Shown: piece by piece, positions 44,301 to 56,599 of the stretch
How positions within the stretch are numbered: the first letter of the stretch is position 1
Layout: each line of letters opens with the position of its first letter
Assembly (NCBI GenBank): GCA_036873755.1
Contig: JAVTVY010008073.1
Coordinates: forward strand, 372,001-436,000
Reading direction: 5' to 3'
From: Hanleya hanleyi
Lineage: Eukaryota > Mollusca > Polyplacophora > Lepidopleurida > Hanleyidae
DNA length: 64,000 bases
The notes under the pieces: model-generated
Databases searched by the model: none
What the model was told of the DNA's origin: nothing
Seen by the model: only the letters and a program-made list of their open reading frames with translations
Made by a program: the position numbers and the translations under genes

Positions 44301-47300
44301 CCAACTCCCGGTCGCTGAGGGGAGGAACAACCTCTGGGGGAAAACAAAAGCGGCTTATAAATATGTATATGAGAATTACAGAGACCACGCTGACTGGTTT
44401 ATGAAAGCGGATGATGACACTTATGTCATCGTGGAGAACTTACGCCTCATGGTCAGTCACTGGGACCCTAAGAAACCGGTGTATTTTGGCAAACGTTTTA
44501 AGCCATACGTCTCACAGGGCTACATGAGTGGCGGGGCGGGCTACGTGCTGAGTAAGAAAGCAGTGGAAAATTTCCTAGTTGCCATGGAGGATGCTACAAA
44601 ATGTCGTCAAGACCACGGGGGCCCTGAAGATGTGGAGATCGGTCGATGTCTGGCCGCCGCCGGTGTGAAAGCCGAAGATAGCCGGGACGAGTCTGGAAGG
44701 GAAACTTTTCACCCTTTCATACCGGAGCACCATCTCATCCCGGGGTTAGTGCCCAAACACAACTGGTACTGGACATACAGCTACTACCCTGCTAGAGAGG
44801 TCAGTGAAGAACTTCTGTTTGGTGCTGCTACATGATGTACATGTAGGCTACCATCTTCGCTTAGGTTGGTGGGTGTCTGGTGGGCATGGGTTCCTGTTGC
44901 TTCAATGTATTTTTTCTGAGAAACAATGGGAACTTGATAATGTCATGTCTAGCACTGTAATATCACTTGTCTTCATTGCACCATGTAAGCGTCCTGTCTC
45001 TGTCTTGTGTGCTTTCCTCAGTGTTTTATGGGATGAATGGATGGTGTCTGGATCCATGCTGCTTCAAAGATTTCTTCTTTGTAGCAGCAGGAACGCAACT
45101 TGTTTGGGTGTCTGAAATAATGTTGAACGGTCACGTTAAATCCTATTCACTCGCCCCATCTTTGCTTATCCATGTTAATTGTATACTACCGACTCTTTAA
45201 AAACAATTGTTTGTATACATCATTGTACATATGGGATACATACTACTGGCGGGTCAACCTCTGTCCCACCCCCATATAAGTGAGCTCTCCTTCTAACTCA
45301 ATCATTGTGCACTACATCATACTAAATAATTATACTCCCAGAAGATTACAGCTCTGTAATTTGTAAACTTGAATTTCTTATTGCCTTTTCAATCCCATCC
45401 ATTTTACGTCCGCCAAAAGATGAGTGAGGGGATACCCTACAGGGAGACAATGTGTCATGTACCAAAATGAAGATCGAGGTCAGAGGTCAAAGGTCACCGA
45501 CCTGAAAACGGGAAATCACTGAAGTTTCGTGTCCGGTCTATATCTGAACTTTTTCTATCCACAGTTGGAATTTTTTGTGAGTGGATACACTAGGTGGAGA
45601 TGATGTGTTGCATATCAAAATTGAGGTCGAGGTCAGAGGTCAAAGATCAGTTGCCTAAAAATCAGAAAATCATGGACATTTTTCTATCCATAGTTCTAAT
45701 TTTTGGTGAGTGGATGCCCTAGGGGGGAATGATGTGTTGCATAGCAAATGTAGGTCGAGGTCATAGGTCAAAGGTCAGTGTGGCCGAAAAATTGGAAAAT
45801 CATCAAAAATTTCTAATTTTTTGTGAGTAGATTCAACAGGCATGATAAGAGGAAATGAATTGTCACATACCAACAATTAGGTCAAGGTCAAGGTCACTGT
45901 GACCCCCAAATCATGAAATTGTTAGAAATCATGATTTTTTGTGTCCATTGATATATTAAGGGGAGACGATTTCTCATGTACTAAAGGTCAAGGTCAATAG
46001 TCAAGGTCACTGTGAGCCCAGAATCAAGAAATCTTTAACAATTGCTTTTTTGTGTATCAATAGATACATTAGGGAACATGATGCATCACGTACCAAAAAG
46101 TAGGTCAAGGCCAAAGGTCAAGGTACTGGGACCCTCAAAATCATGAAATTGTTAAAAATTCAGATTTTTTGTGTCCATAGTAAATCTATGGTTTTTATAC
46201 ATTGAGGGGAGACAATGTGTTGTGTACCAAAATTTAGGTCAAGGTCAAAGGTCACGGTCAATGTGACCCCAAAATCAAGAAATCATTAAACGTCACATTT
46301 TGATATGCCTTTCGAAGATGAGGTCGTGTAATGCGATGTTGCTTTCTGTCCATTCATCCTTTAACATTTGTTGTCCATGCCATATCTCTAGTTCCAAGGT
46401 ATGGAACTTTGGGTATACTTTACTTGCGTGGCAAAGAGGAGCCATCTTCCTTTTGAGATCAATTTGTCAAAGGTCAAGGTCACAGTCCCCCAAAACTGAA
46501 TCAAGTTTAGCTGACTATATGGTGGGATGGAATATTCAGAGTTGTCTCCCCTACATGTATATGGCATTTGTCCTGCAGAGTTGTCTCTCAAGTTTGATAC
46601 ATGTAAGAAACAGCTACATTTAGTTAAGCTGTCCTGAAATAAAACTACTATTTTCTTGTGTTTGACTATTGTCGATTTCAGTGTGGGATATGTGAGCTCC
46701 CGGTTCTTCTTTCAAGGTCAACTATTTACCAAGGGTTAGGACCATTTTAGTTTATCATTCAATATAAGATGTGAAATATGTTACATTCTCAGAAGCACAA
46801 AATCGTAGACCTTTCTCTGGATTGCTAGCTACCAATTGGGATCAAGGCCATTAAACAGTCTTGAAATTCGGACCAGTGTAATTCCAGATATAAGCTTATT
46901 GGCATATATTGAAGCCACTTGAGCTCTTGTTTGAAAATGATGTCATCACGTCATCACATTAGCCATCTTGGGTTTTGTTTTACATTTTCTGCTAGAGCTT
47001 GACCCAAGAATATGGTGTGGTAAGTTTCAGCTCCCTGGCTCAGGGATGAGAAAAATATGTAGTTGAGGGCCTTGAGGGGGTCCAAAATGCCCAAAGCACG
47101 AACACCCCAGGGCCTGAACAAGTCCCAAATTTCTTAGGCCAGATAGGGTTAATTAATACTTTCTGATATTGAGCTTCAGAGCTTATGCGTGGAACATCAT
47201 TTAATATGTGTACTAGACATGATAGCTGATAACTTCCGTCGGTAGTGTCATCAAAGAAGGTCTATGAAACACAAGTGCATAAATAGATAAGTCATGATGT

Positions 47301-50237
47301 CTGAGAAAAGCGGGCAACTCTTACAGGACTGCATGAATTCATTTACTGATACAACCAAGGCACATGAGACATGCTCTGATCCATTTTGGTAAATAATCAC
47401 AGCCTGCACCTACAAGTATTATATTAATAGTTGCGAGAGTGTTTTTCTTCAGCTGTGATGAAAACGCACACACTTTTGTAACCACAAGAATTCTCTCCTG
47501 TCTCGATCATTTTCTTGAAAATTAAACTGATATGGAGAACTCCTTCATTCTACAACATGTATACATATTCACCATAATAACAAACTGATGAGTCAATGTT
47601 GTACAATGTTGAGGCCAGTGACTGTGTGTATTCTTCTCATACGAGTCCACTCCACGTTGTGTTGAAAATCAGCAGGCATGCCATCACATGACTCGTTCAA
47701 CACAAATTGAATGAATGGTGCGTAGTACAAATATGGAAGATTTCAAAATATTAACACATTGGAAGTTACTGTAACCAATGACATGAATGATCGGACACTT
47801 CATTTACGAATTATCAGAGCCCAGTGCATCTCCCTGCCGCAACAATACTGTGACAATATATGTGGCTTTCAAACAAGTCAAAACTGTGCCCTCAGAGTGT
47901 ATTACATGTTATGCATGTAGTTGAGGTATGCTCTGATTGGCTTGCTGCATGATGCATGTGCTGCACTGGATTGGTGGGGAAGGGAGATAACTCGCCTGGC
48001 CTTGCTACTCCCATTCAGTCATGACTGGACAACAGGTTAGGCCGTCCTCACTTGATTCCTTGTTTCCTGTCACCTGCCGGCATGTCATTTTACATTAGTT
48101 TTATTAATTTTCATTATTTTCATTTTTTCCTTATGTTGATGCATTTTCCAAGCGCAATTTCTCAATTTAAACATGAAGAAGTCAGTAAAATATTCAAGTC
48201 AATCTCATTTCATTCAATATTCTCAAATATGGCAAAGACACGTGAAATCTGATGAGTGGAAATGGAAAAATTGATGAAAATAATATGCTCATGTGGAAAA
48301 TGCCATCATGGGAGGTAACTCGTTTGTTTAAACCTGGTCGATACTTCATGTAGGTACTATTGTCTGGGTCTTTCTGTCGTTGAAAAGGCACTTGTCTAGA
48401 CACATTGTTGTCCCCAGTCTTGGCTATTGTATCTCCAGACTTGGCTATTGTATGCATTGTCTCGTGATTCTTACATGAAGTATGAACCTTAAACCTTGAT
48501 GATGTCACCGAATGATGTCAGCCCAAGTATATTTTAAATAATGTACTGAATAATGAAAAGTAAGACTCTGCTTGCATAACTCCTGAAAAATAGGGTGATG
48601 GGGAAACAAGGAATCAATTGCCATTAGCCTCAGGGAGAACTGCCGATCCAAAAAGGTTATTTTTACCTTAATAAAGTTAATGAATATATTTAACTAATTA
48701 AAATCCTTAATATTTGACAATGGGCATATATATCAGATGGTATTAAAAAAACTAATCTTCTTGTATTTAATTTACATCATAATACCCGACATCATTTACT
48801 GCTTATTAATAAATAGAATATGGTTACTTCTGATGGAAAAATCCTGTTGTGGCATGTAACAGTATACTTTGTTAGCCATACTGCTGGAGGATTTTGAAGT
48901 GTGATGGATCAATCGAAGCTACTGAGAAAAAATGACCTTTTTTACCTCCCTTTTAGAGAGGCAGTTCTCCTTAACATGTTCACGTCTATGTACGTCACGT
49001 GTAGGCTACATGTAACTATTTTAAAGGTTATACCAAATGACTGTACTACTTTGCATTAAAACATACCAGTAGTGTTCCAAACAACAAATTAGTATTTTTT
49101 GCTTGAATAATGTCATCGAAGTGTGTTTTAGAACACGAATAGCACACATGTGGGAGAAAACGTATTGGAGCCATGACCTCTGGTGCAGGACGTCACAACC
49201 TGATTACGATTGCACTGTAAACGTCATAGTCTATGACGTCGGGCGTTGTTACGAAAGATTAACCCAACTGTGGGAGTTCTAGCGTGATGTCGCTGACATT
49301 TTGACGTCACAACAGGCATTTCAGCGAAATCGTAATCAGGTTGTGACGTCACAGGTCAAGCGGTCACAGCTTTCGCCGTTTTGAAAGGGGCGTGAAATTG
49401 TCGCACTTTACTGCTGCTATTTTCAACCTTGGGAAGTTTGAAAACATACAAAAATGTAAAAGTCTATATAATCACCTCTACAACAATTTAGCACAAAAAA
49501 GTAGCAGATTTTGAGACCATTTTGTATACCGGTAACCTTTAATATACAACATGTGCATATTTCTGATCAGTGTAGTGGGTGGTTGGGTGGGTTCAGGTTC
49601 CTGTTGCTTCAATGCATTTTGCTGAGAAGCAACAGGAACTTGATAACGTGATGTCTAGCACTGTAATATCACTTGTCTTTATTGTACCATGTAAGCGTCA
49701 GACTGTCTTGTTTCTGTCCTAAGTGTTTTATAGGGTGGATGGAGGGTCTCTGGTTCCATGCTGCTTCAAAGATTTCTTTTTTGAAGTAGCAGGAACACAA
49801 CTGGGCTGGGTGGTGCTTATTCGGTTCATCGCGATATAGCTGAAATATTGTTGATGCGACATTAAATTATATTCACTCCCTCACTGATCCTTTGTAATGT
49901 TTCTGTATTTACATGTATTTAAATACGAAAAAGGGGTACATGTACAGCCAATGTAAAGTATGTATTGTTTTATTGTGTTTGTCAGGGACCCGAGTGCTGC
50001 AGTGATCATGCCATAACCTTCCACTACGTCCCTCCTAACATGATGTATGTGCTGGAATACTTCATCTACCATCTTAAACCATATGGTCACAGTATAGGAA
50101 AAGGCTGCAAAACATCGACGCCTAAAGCCCCAAAATTCCAAGAACAACTCGGACAACAAAAGGAGAATATTAAAGATGTATCAAAAGCTAATCAAACACA
50201 AAAAAGAGATGATTCTATAGATGGTACTAGCAGATAA
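35346..50237 (+). CDS. C1GALT1: Core-1 beta-1,3-galactosyltransferase (glycoprotein-N-acetylgalactosamine 3-beta-galactosyltransferase 1)
   Basis: CDS join(35346..35586, 44126..44799, 49986..50237): GT-AG junctions, phases 1 and 0, 388 residues. Adds galactose to GalNAc-Ser/Thr (Tn antigen) to form core-1 O-glycans; a type II Golgi membrane enzyme. Residues about 10-28 are the signal anchor; a His-rich stem follows. The catalytic domain has 'KADDDTYV' (DxD, D176-178), 'GGAGYVLS' (216-223), 'EDVEIGRC' (248-255), 'WYWTYSYYP' (from 294) and 'GPECCSDHA' (306-314) with the family's CC pair. The ATG was chosen because it leads straight into the anchor. Intron 1 (8.5 kb) hosts a complete DNA transposon; intron 2 (5.2 kb) has SINE-like and GGTCA repeats. 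It looks functional. Confidence 0.93.
35587..36199. other. C1GALT1 intron 1, upstream part
   Basis: Non-coding between the donor (GT at 35587) and the left TIR of the intronic transposon. Nothing else seen. Confidence 0.6.
36200..36585 (+). repeat. Left terminal inverted repeat of the intronic transposon
   Basis: Inverse of 41950-42334. Contains, read on the minus strand, an exon-like 'ATG...gctgaaagagaagag|gtaagt' that points out of the element. Confidence 0.8.
36807..41551 (+). CDS. Putative transposase of unrecognised superfamily (863 aa, three exons)
   Basis: CDS join(36807..38813, 40057..40588, 41499..41551); GT-AG junctions, phases 0 and 1. Start chosen at ATGG in 'atcaagATGG'. N-terminal Cys cluster (C5, C7, C47, C51, C54) may bind zinc and DNA. 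The middle has '[10 protein letters not shown]' (D424) and '[18 protein letters not shown]' (H452, E454), candidate RNase H-fold acidic residues; then '[11 protein letters not shown]' and '[14 protein letters not shown]' near the end of exon 1. Exon 3 is a short acidic tail. Similar proteins are, from memory, widespread as uncharacterised repeat-linked genes in corals, sponges and molluscs. The role as transposase rests on length, intactness and position between TIRs; catalytic residues are a guess. Confidence 0.75.
39106..41682 (-). CDS. PHD-finger accessory protein of the transposon (251 aa, four exons)
   Basis: CDS complement(join(39106..39530, 39838..39988, 41245..41421, 41680..41682)). 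Phases agree (0, 0, 1). The first coding exon would hold only the ATG, directly against gtaagt. Intron 3 has a GC donor (gaag|GCAAGT) instead of GT; using it gives a clean join. Residues about 155-187 have two basic clusters ([14 protein letters not shown]), likely nuclear signals. The C-terminus is a PHD-type zinc finger (C191, C194, C211, C216, H221, C224, C242, H245; last ligand His instead of Cys), a chromatin-reading fold. Its exons lie inside introns of the plus-strand gene. AATAAA-type signals follow at about 39000 on this strand. The ATG-only exon is the least certain part. Confidence 0.7.
41950..42334 (-). repeat. Right terminal inverted repeat of the intronic transposon
   Basis: Inverse of the left TIR. 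A CRE-like TGACGTCA lies at 41989-41996, just before an outward ATG at 42000 and a consensus donor (GT at 42072). Confidence 0.8.
42335..44125. other. C1GALT1 intron 1, downstream part
   Basis: No supported coding. A 90-codon plus frame at 43173-43445 has no recognisable domain. A SINE-like tail 'gttgaaaacgacgttaaa..cactcactcactc' is at about 44050-44090. Confidence 0.45.
44126..44799 (+). CDS. C1GALT1: C1GALT1 exon 2 (most of the catalytic domain)
   Basis: Acceptor 'catatcacatttcag|gtgaa', donor 'gctagag|ag-gtcagt' with GT at 44800. 674 nt; enters in phase 1 from exon 1 (ends at 35586) and leaves in phase 0. Contains the DxD motif and all core glycosyltransferase-31 motifs up to the aromatic 'WYWTYSYYP' strand. 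Confidence 0.92.
44830..45170 (+). repeat. SINE-like dispersed repeat, copy 1
   Basis: About 300 bp sharing 'tagcactgtaatatcacttg', 'ccatgtaagcgtcctgtct', a 'ctgcttcaaagatttcttct' hairpin and a tail '...gttgaa.g.cacgttaaatcctattcactc'. Other copies: 49565-49885, 58655-58955, 58960-59160. Confidence 0.7.
45420..46500 (+). repeat. Degenerate tandem array rich in AGGTCA
   Basis: About seven diverged units of roughly 110-130 bp, each with 'gacaatgtgtc.tgtaccaaaa', 'aggtcaaggtcaaaggtca', 'aaatcatgaaat..tt'. Several direct AGGTCA pairs spaced by 0-1 nt match nuclear-receptor half-site arrangements, but this is probably a property of the repeat. Confidence 0.65.
46501..49564. other. C1GALT1 intron 2, mostly non-coding
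   Basis: No gene seen. A small inverted-repeat unit at 49189-49353 has perfect 23-bp arms ('gacgtcacaacctgattacg'att and inverse). Confidence 0.45.
49565..49885 (+). repeat. SINE-like dispersed repeat, copy 2
   Basis: Same family as 44830-45170, just upstream of C1GALT1 exon 3; ends 'gctgaaatattgttgatgcg' plus 'acattaaattatattcactcc'. Confidence 0.7.
49986..50237 (+). CDS. C1GALT1: C1GALT1 exon 3 (C-terminal end and stop)
   Basis: Acceptor 'ttgtgtttgtcag|ggaccc'. Begins with GPECCSDHA, continues '[19 protein letters not shown]', then a Lys/Gln-rich tail ending DGTSR-stop. The last codons (ggtactagcagataa) are also the first bases of the minisatellite unit that follows for 1.8 kb, so the stop codon lies in the repeat. 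Confidence 0.9.
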   Translation, partial: GPECCSDHAITFHYVPPNMMYVLEYFIYHLKPYGHSIGKGCKTSTPKAPKFQEQLGQQKENIKDVSKANQTQKRDDSIDGTSR

Positions 50238-52005
50238 CAGCAGCTGGTGTATGTGGTATAACATATGTGAGTGTTATTGTCTTGATTAGACGGTACTAGC
50301 AGATAACAGCGGCTGGTGTATGTGGTATGACATATGTGAATGTTATTGTCTTGATTAGACGGTACTAGCAGATAACAGTGGCTGGTGTATGTGGTATGAC
50401 ATATGTGAATGTTATTGTCTTGATTAGATGGTACTAGCAGATAACAGCGGCTGGTGTATGTGGTATACATATGTGAATGTTATTGTCTTGATTAGACGGT
50501 ACTAGCAGATAACAGTGGCTGGTGTATGTGGTATGACATATGTGAATGTTATTGTCTTGATTAGATGGTACTAGCAGATAACAGCAGCTGGTGTATGTGG
50601 TATAACATATGTGAGTGTTATTGTCTTGATTAGACGGTACTAGCAGATAACAGTGGCTGGTGTATGTGGTATACATATGTGAATGTTATTGTCTTGATTA
50701 GACGGTACTAGCAGATAACAGTGGCTGGTGTATGTGGTATGACATATGTGAATGTTATTGTCTTGATTAGACGGTACTAGCAGATAACAGTGGCTGGTGT
50801 ATGTGGTATACATATGTGAATGTTATTGTCTTGATTAGACGGTACTAGCAGATAACAGTGGCTGGTGTATGTGGTATACATATGTGAATGTTATTGTCTT
50901 GATTAGACGGTACTAGCAGATAACAGTGGCTGGTGTATGTGGTATAACATATGTGAATGTTATTGTCTTGATTAGACGGTACTAGCAGATAACAGTGGCT
51001 GGTGTACGTGAGCCTTTACATATGTGAATGTTATTGTCTTGATTAGACGGTACTAGCAGATAACAGTGGCTGGTGCATGTGGTATACATATGTGAATGTT
51101 ATTGTCTTGATTAGACGGTACTAGCAGATAACAGTGGCTGTTGTACGTGGTATACATATGTGAATGTTATTGTCTTGATTAGACGGTACTAGCAGGAATA
51201 ACAGTGGCTGGTATGCGTGGTATACATATGTGAATGTTATTGTCTTGATTGGAAGCGGTACTAGCAGATAACAGTGGCTGTGTATGTGGTATGACATATG
51301 TGAATGTTATTGTCTTGATTAGATGGTACTAGCAGATAACAGCGGCTGGTGTATGTGGTATGACATATGTGAATGTTATTGTCTTGATTAGACGGTACTA
51401 GCAGATAACAGTGGCTGGTGTATGTGGTATGACATATGTGAATGGTATTGTCTTGATTAGACGGTACTAGCAGATAACAGTGGCTGGTGTATGTGGTATG
51501 ACATATGTGAATGTTATTGTCTTGATTAGACGGTACTAGCAGATAACAGTGGCTGGTGTACGTGGTATACATATGTGAATGTTATTGTCTTGATTAGACG
51601 GTACTAGCAGATAACAGTGGCTGGTGTACGTGGTATACATATGTGAATGTTATTGTCTTGATTAGACGGTACTAGCAGATAACAGTGGCTGGTGTATGTG
51701 GTATACATATGTGAATGTTATTGTCTTGATTAGACGGTACTAGCAGATAACAGTGGCTGGTGTATGTGGTATGACATATGTGAATGTTATTGTCTTGATT
51801 AGACGGTACTAGCAGATAACAGTGGCTGGTGTATGTGGTATGACATATGTGAATGTTATTGTCTTGATTAGACAGTACTAGCAGATAACAGTGTATGTGG
51901 TATACATATGTGAATGTTATTGTCTTGATTAGACGGTACTAGCAGATAACAGCGGCTGGTGTATGTGGTATGACATATGTGAATGTTATTGTCTTGATTA
52001 GATAT
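50223..52005 (+). repeat. Minisatellite of ~66-69-bp units starting in the C1GALT1 stop region
   Basis: About 26 units of 'ggtactagcagataacagtg', 'gctggtgtatgtggtatgac', 'atatgtgaatgttattgtct', 'tgattagac'. Unit 1 begins at 50223 and includes the gene's last codons and TAA. Long minus-strand frames through it are repeat artefacts. Confidence 0.9.
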
Positions 52006-52084
52006 AAATATGAATACTAGGAGAGTCCGACTGCGATCAAAATGGTTTGTCAAACCCTATACTCATGAATTTTATATTTACAGA

Positions 52085-52195
52085 GGAGGTGGGTGAGGTG
52101 GGTGAGGTGGGTGTGAGGTGGGTGAGGTGGGTGAGGTGGGTGTGAGGTGGGTGTGAGGTGGGTGAGGTGGGTGTGAGGTGGGTGAGGTGGGTGAT
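52085..52195 (+). repeat. G-rich GGTGGGTGA minisatellite
   Basis: About 110 bp of GGTGGGTGAGGTGGGTGTGA repeats with many GGG runs spaced by 1-7 nt, able in principle to form G-quadruplexes on the plus strand. Confidence 0.85.
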
Positions 52196-52254
52196 AAATG
52201 CCAATGGGAATATATCCTGCTAGTCGAACTTTATAATTGCTATAATTTACAGGA

Positions 52255-54935
52255 ACAAAGTCACTCACAACATTCAGTCACTCTTATAACATTCAGTCAC
52301 TCTTACAATACTCAGTCACTCTTACAACATTCAGTCAACATTACAACATTCAGTCACTCTTACAACATTCAGTCACACTTATAATACTCAGTCACTCTTA
52401 CAACATTCAGTCAACATTACAACATTCAGTCACTCTTACAACATTCAGTCACACTTATAATACTCAGTCACTCTTACAATACTCAGTCACTCTTACAGTA
52501 CTCAGTCAACATTACAACATTCAGTCACTCTTACAACATTCAGTCACACTTATAATACTCAGTCACTCTTACAATACTCAGTCACTCTTACAACATTCAG
52601 TCAACATTACAACATTCAGTCACTCTTACAACATTCAGTCACACTTATAATACTCAGTCACTCTTACAATACTCAGTCACTCTTACAATACTCAGTCACT
52701 CTTACAATACTCAGTCACTCTTACAACATACTGTCTTTCTTACACTCTTACAATATTCAGTCAACATTACAACATTCAGTCACTTACAACATTCTGTCAC
52801 ACTTATAATACGCAGTCACTCTTACAATTCTCAGTCACTCTTACAACATTCTGTCTTTCTTACACTCTTACAACATTCAGTGAACATTACAACATTCAGT
52901 CACTCTTACAACATTCAGTCACACTTATAATACTCAGTCACTCCTACAACCTTCAGTCACTCTTACAACATTTTCTTACACTCTTACAACATTCAGTCAC
53001 TCTTACAGCATTCAGTCACTCATACAATATTCAGTCACTCTTACAATACTCAGTTACTCTTGCAATACTCAGTCACTCATAAAAAATTCAGTCAACATTC
53101 AGTAAATCTTACAACATTTGGTCACTCTTACAACATTCGGCCACTCTTACAATATTCGGTCACTCTTATAACATTCAGTCACTCTTGCAACAGTCAGTCA
53201 CTCTTACGACATTCAGTCACTCTTACAATACTCAGTCAGTTTTACAACATTCAGTCACTCTTACAATACTCAGTCACTCTTACAATACTCAGTCACTCTT
53301 ACAACATTCATTCACTCTTACAATACTCAGTCACTCTTTCAATACTCAGCCACGCTTACAATTTTCAATCAGTCTTACGACATTCAGTCACTTTCGACAT
53401 TCAGTCACTCTTACAACATTCAGTCACTCTTACAATACTCAGTCACTCTTACAATACTCAGTCACTCTTAAAACATTCATTCACTCTTACAATACTCAGT
53501 CACTCTTACAATACTCAGCCACTCCTATAACATCCAATCACACTTACAATATTAAGTCAATCTTACAACATTCAGTCACTCATACAATATTCAATCAGTC
53601 TTACGACATTCAGTCACTCTTTCGACATTCAGTCACTCTTACAACATTCAGTCACTCTTACAATACTCCGTCACTCTTACAATACTCAGTCAGTCTTACA
53701 ATACTCAGTCACTCTTACAACATTCAGTCACTCTTACAACATTCAGTCACTCTTACAATAGTCAGTCACTCTTACAATACTCAGCCACTCTTATAACATT
53801 CAGTCACTCTTACAACATTCAGTCACTCTTACAATACTCAGTCACTCTTACAATACTCAGCCACTCTTATAACATTCAGTCACTCTTACAACATTCAGTC
53901 ACTCTTACAATACTCAGGCACTCTTACAATACTCAGCCACTCTTATAACATTCAGTTACTCTTACACTACTCAGTCACTCTTACAGCATTCAGTCACTCT
54001 TACAATACTCAGTCACTCTTACAATACTCAGTCACTCTTACAACATTCATTCACTCTTACACTACTCAGTCACTCTTACAACATTCAGTCACTCTTACAA
54101 TACTCAGTCACTCTTACAATACTCAGTCACTCTTACACTACTCAGTCACTCTTACAGCATTCAGTCACTCTTACAACATTCAGTCACTCTTACAATACTC
54201 AGTCACTCTTACAATACTCAGTCACTCTTACAATACTCAGTCACTCTTACAATACTCAGTCACTCTTACAACATTCAGTCACTCTTACAACATTCAGTCA
54301 CTCTTACAACATTCGGTCACTCTTACAATACTCAGTCACTCTTACAACATTCAGCCACTCTTACAATACTCGGTCACTCTTACAACATTCAGTCACTCTT
54401 ACAATACTCAGTCACTCTTACAACATTCGGTCACTCTTACAATACTCAGTCACTCTTCATTCGGTCACTCTTACAACATTCGGTCACTCTTACAACATCC
54501 GGTCACTCTTACAATACTCAGTCACTCTTACAACATTCGGTCACTCTTACAATACTCAGTCACTCTTACAACATTCAGCCACTCTTACAATACTCGGTCA
54601 CTCTTACAACATTCAGTCACTCTTACAATACTCAGTCACTCTTACAACATTCGGTCACTCTTACAATACTCAGTCACTCTTCATTCGGTCACTCTTACAA
54701 CATTCGGTCACTCTTACAACATCCGGTCACTCTTACAATACTCAGTCACTCTTACAACATTCGGTCACTCTTACAATACTCAGTCACTCTTACAACATTC
54801 AGCCACTCTTACAATACTCGGTCACTCTTACAACATTCAGTCACTCTTACAATACTCAGTCACTCTTACAACATTCGGTCACTCTTACAATACTCAGTCA
54901 CTCTTACAACATTCGGTCACTCGTATAACATTCAA
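52255..54935 (+). repeat. 2.7-kb satellite of 17-18-bp units
   Basis: Units alternate between 'tcttacaacattcagtcac' and 'tcttacaatactcagtcac' types; from about 54350 a higher-order repeat of about 224 bp appears (the truncated unit 'cactcttcattcggtcactc' at 54451 recurs about 224 bp later). Plus-strand frames at 53060-53796 are artefacts. Confidence 0.9.
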
Positions 54936-56540
54936 TATTACATCATCACTGATGCTCATACACTGTATGACATAATTTTGTCTCCAATAAACATACAGTC
55001 ACTCCAAACACCGAGATTTGGTTACCAATATATATCACTAAATCTTATCTTGAGTAAATCCGGTCACCCGACCAGTCAACATGTTCAGTCATCAACATTG
55101 TTAATACTGTAGTTTCAATTTATATGCCTGTTTCATTAACAGTTTCATGAAGGCCCAAGTAAGAAATATCCTTTCTCTGGTCAGAGATCCCCCCCTCCCC
55201 CTCCAAAAAAAACGTTGTCTGGTGACATTTGTTTTTTTGGTGTTTTTTACCCCTCGCCCCAATTGTGGCTGAGGAATATTGTCATTGTTGTCTCTGTCTG
55301 TCCATCCAGCTTTCTGTCCATTATCGATGTGGACACAATCAGTATCTCTTAAAGGACTACAGGCCTACCTAGGCTCTGCAAATTCATACAACAGTTGCAG
55401 CTGGTGATGGGCCAGAAGCCTCGTAAAGATGACTGGCCCTGACCTATTTTTTTGAGGTCAAATTATACATTAAGTTTTGAGTTATTTGCGCTGAAAACTG
55501 ACCTCATTGGTACAATGTACTTTCATCAGGAGTAAAGATACATGTAGCATTTCTAAATTTGAATCACACAAGTGACAGATTCTTTTTGTTACTGACCAGG
55601 CCTTCATTCAAGTTGACTGACCTTGACCTATTTTATCGAGGTCCAAGTCAAATACTACGTTAACTGTCGATTCAATGCACATTACACATGTACATATGTA
55701 ATGATGTGTATATGCTTACTTTGAAAAAGAAATATAATCTTTATTTCAAGTTTTATAATATAGTTCCTGTGCATTGCCAATGATGTGCAACCTCAAATGA
55801 TGTGCCACCCTAAAGGGCGTTTATACTGAAGTTACTTTTGGAATTTTGTGAACAGTAATTAGACCTTATCCAGGCCTTGTTTTTCATCAAAATTCACAGG
55901 AATCCAAATAGATTCTCGCAACCCAGCTCTATGGGAATCTACGAGAATCCAATGCTATCATTTCTGTACAGATTGCTAATATTCCCGCAATTTTGTGGGA
56001 GTGCCGACAGGAATCAGATTCCCGCATTTCCGTGGGAAAACAAGCCTTGTTATCACAACCCTGTGTGCCCTCTTGAGTGGTCACTTTTTCTAATAAAATT
56101 ATATTGTTCTGACCAGTCTTTATATTACTGGTACTAGACACATTGTTGTACCCTGACAGTGTTCTCATTTGTTTCAGGACTCTCACATGAATGATGGACT
56201 GCTGGACTTGTCCTCCCTTATGGCTTGAGCCTGTTCAGAGTATGAACAATTTGTCCGAAAACTAAAAGAGACACAATGAATCCTGCTATATTTAAATTCA
56301 CCATTTTTTTCTATAAAACTTACAGCAATATATAATTCAGGTATATATATACAAGTAAACCTAAATTGTTCTGTTGACTGCCCACCTAATTAGTGTTATT
56401 TTATAAATGTGGATCACACATGATATTCAAATGAGATTACCACGTTAATGTAGTACAGTATTTCATGTAATTTGATGTTTCGTACAGTTCTGTATTTAGC
56501 ATGTTCAGTGTCACCAATATCTGTTCAGTCACCTTTTTTT
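54936..56540. other. Non-coding stretch
   Basis: No supported gene. A polypyrimidine-CAG acceptor-like site at about 56178 is followed by a 16-codon frame, not enough to call an exon. Confidence 0.4.
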
Positions 56541-56599
56541 GTCCCCCGCTACTTAGTAGGGGGGGGACTTAGAAACACCGGTGTCCGTAATTCCGTGAT

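Noticed and set aside
50192..52053. Several minus-strand ORFs of 61-103 codons with a repeated 'CYLLVPSNQDNNIHIC' motif
   Set aside because: They are translations of the 66-69-bp minisatellite, whose unit length often keeps one frame open; no start context or gene structure.
53060..53796. Two plus-strand ORFs of 156 and 203 codons, Ser/Thr/His/Gln-rich
   Set aside because: Pure 18-bp satellite read in overlapping frames.
56150..56230. Alternative last exon of C1GALT1 after 'tttgtttcag'
   Set aside because: Only 16 open codons and no partner evidence; exon 3 already ends the protein in frame.
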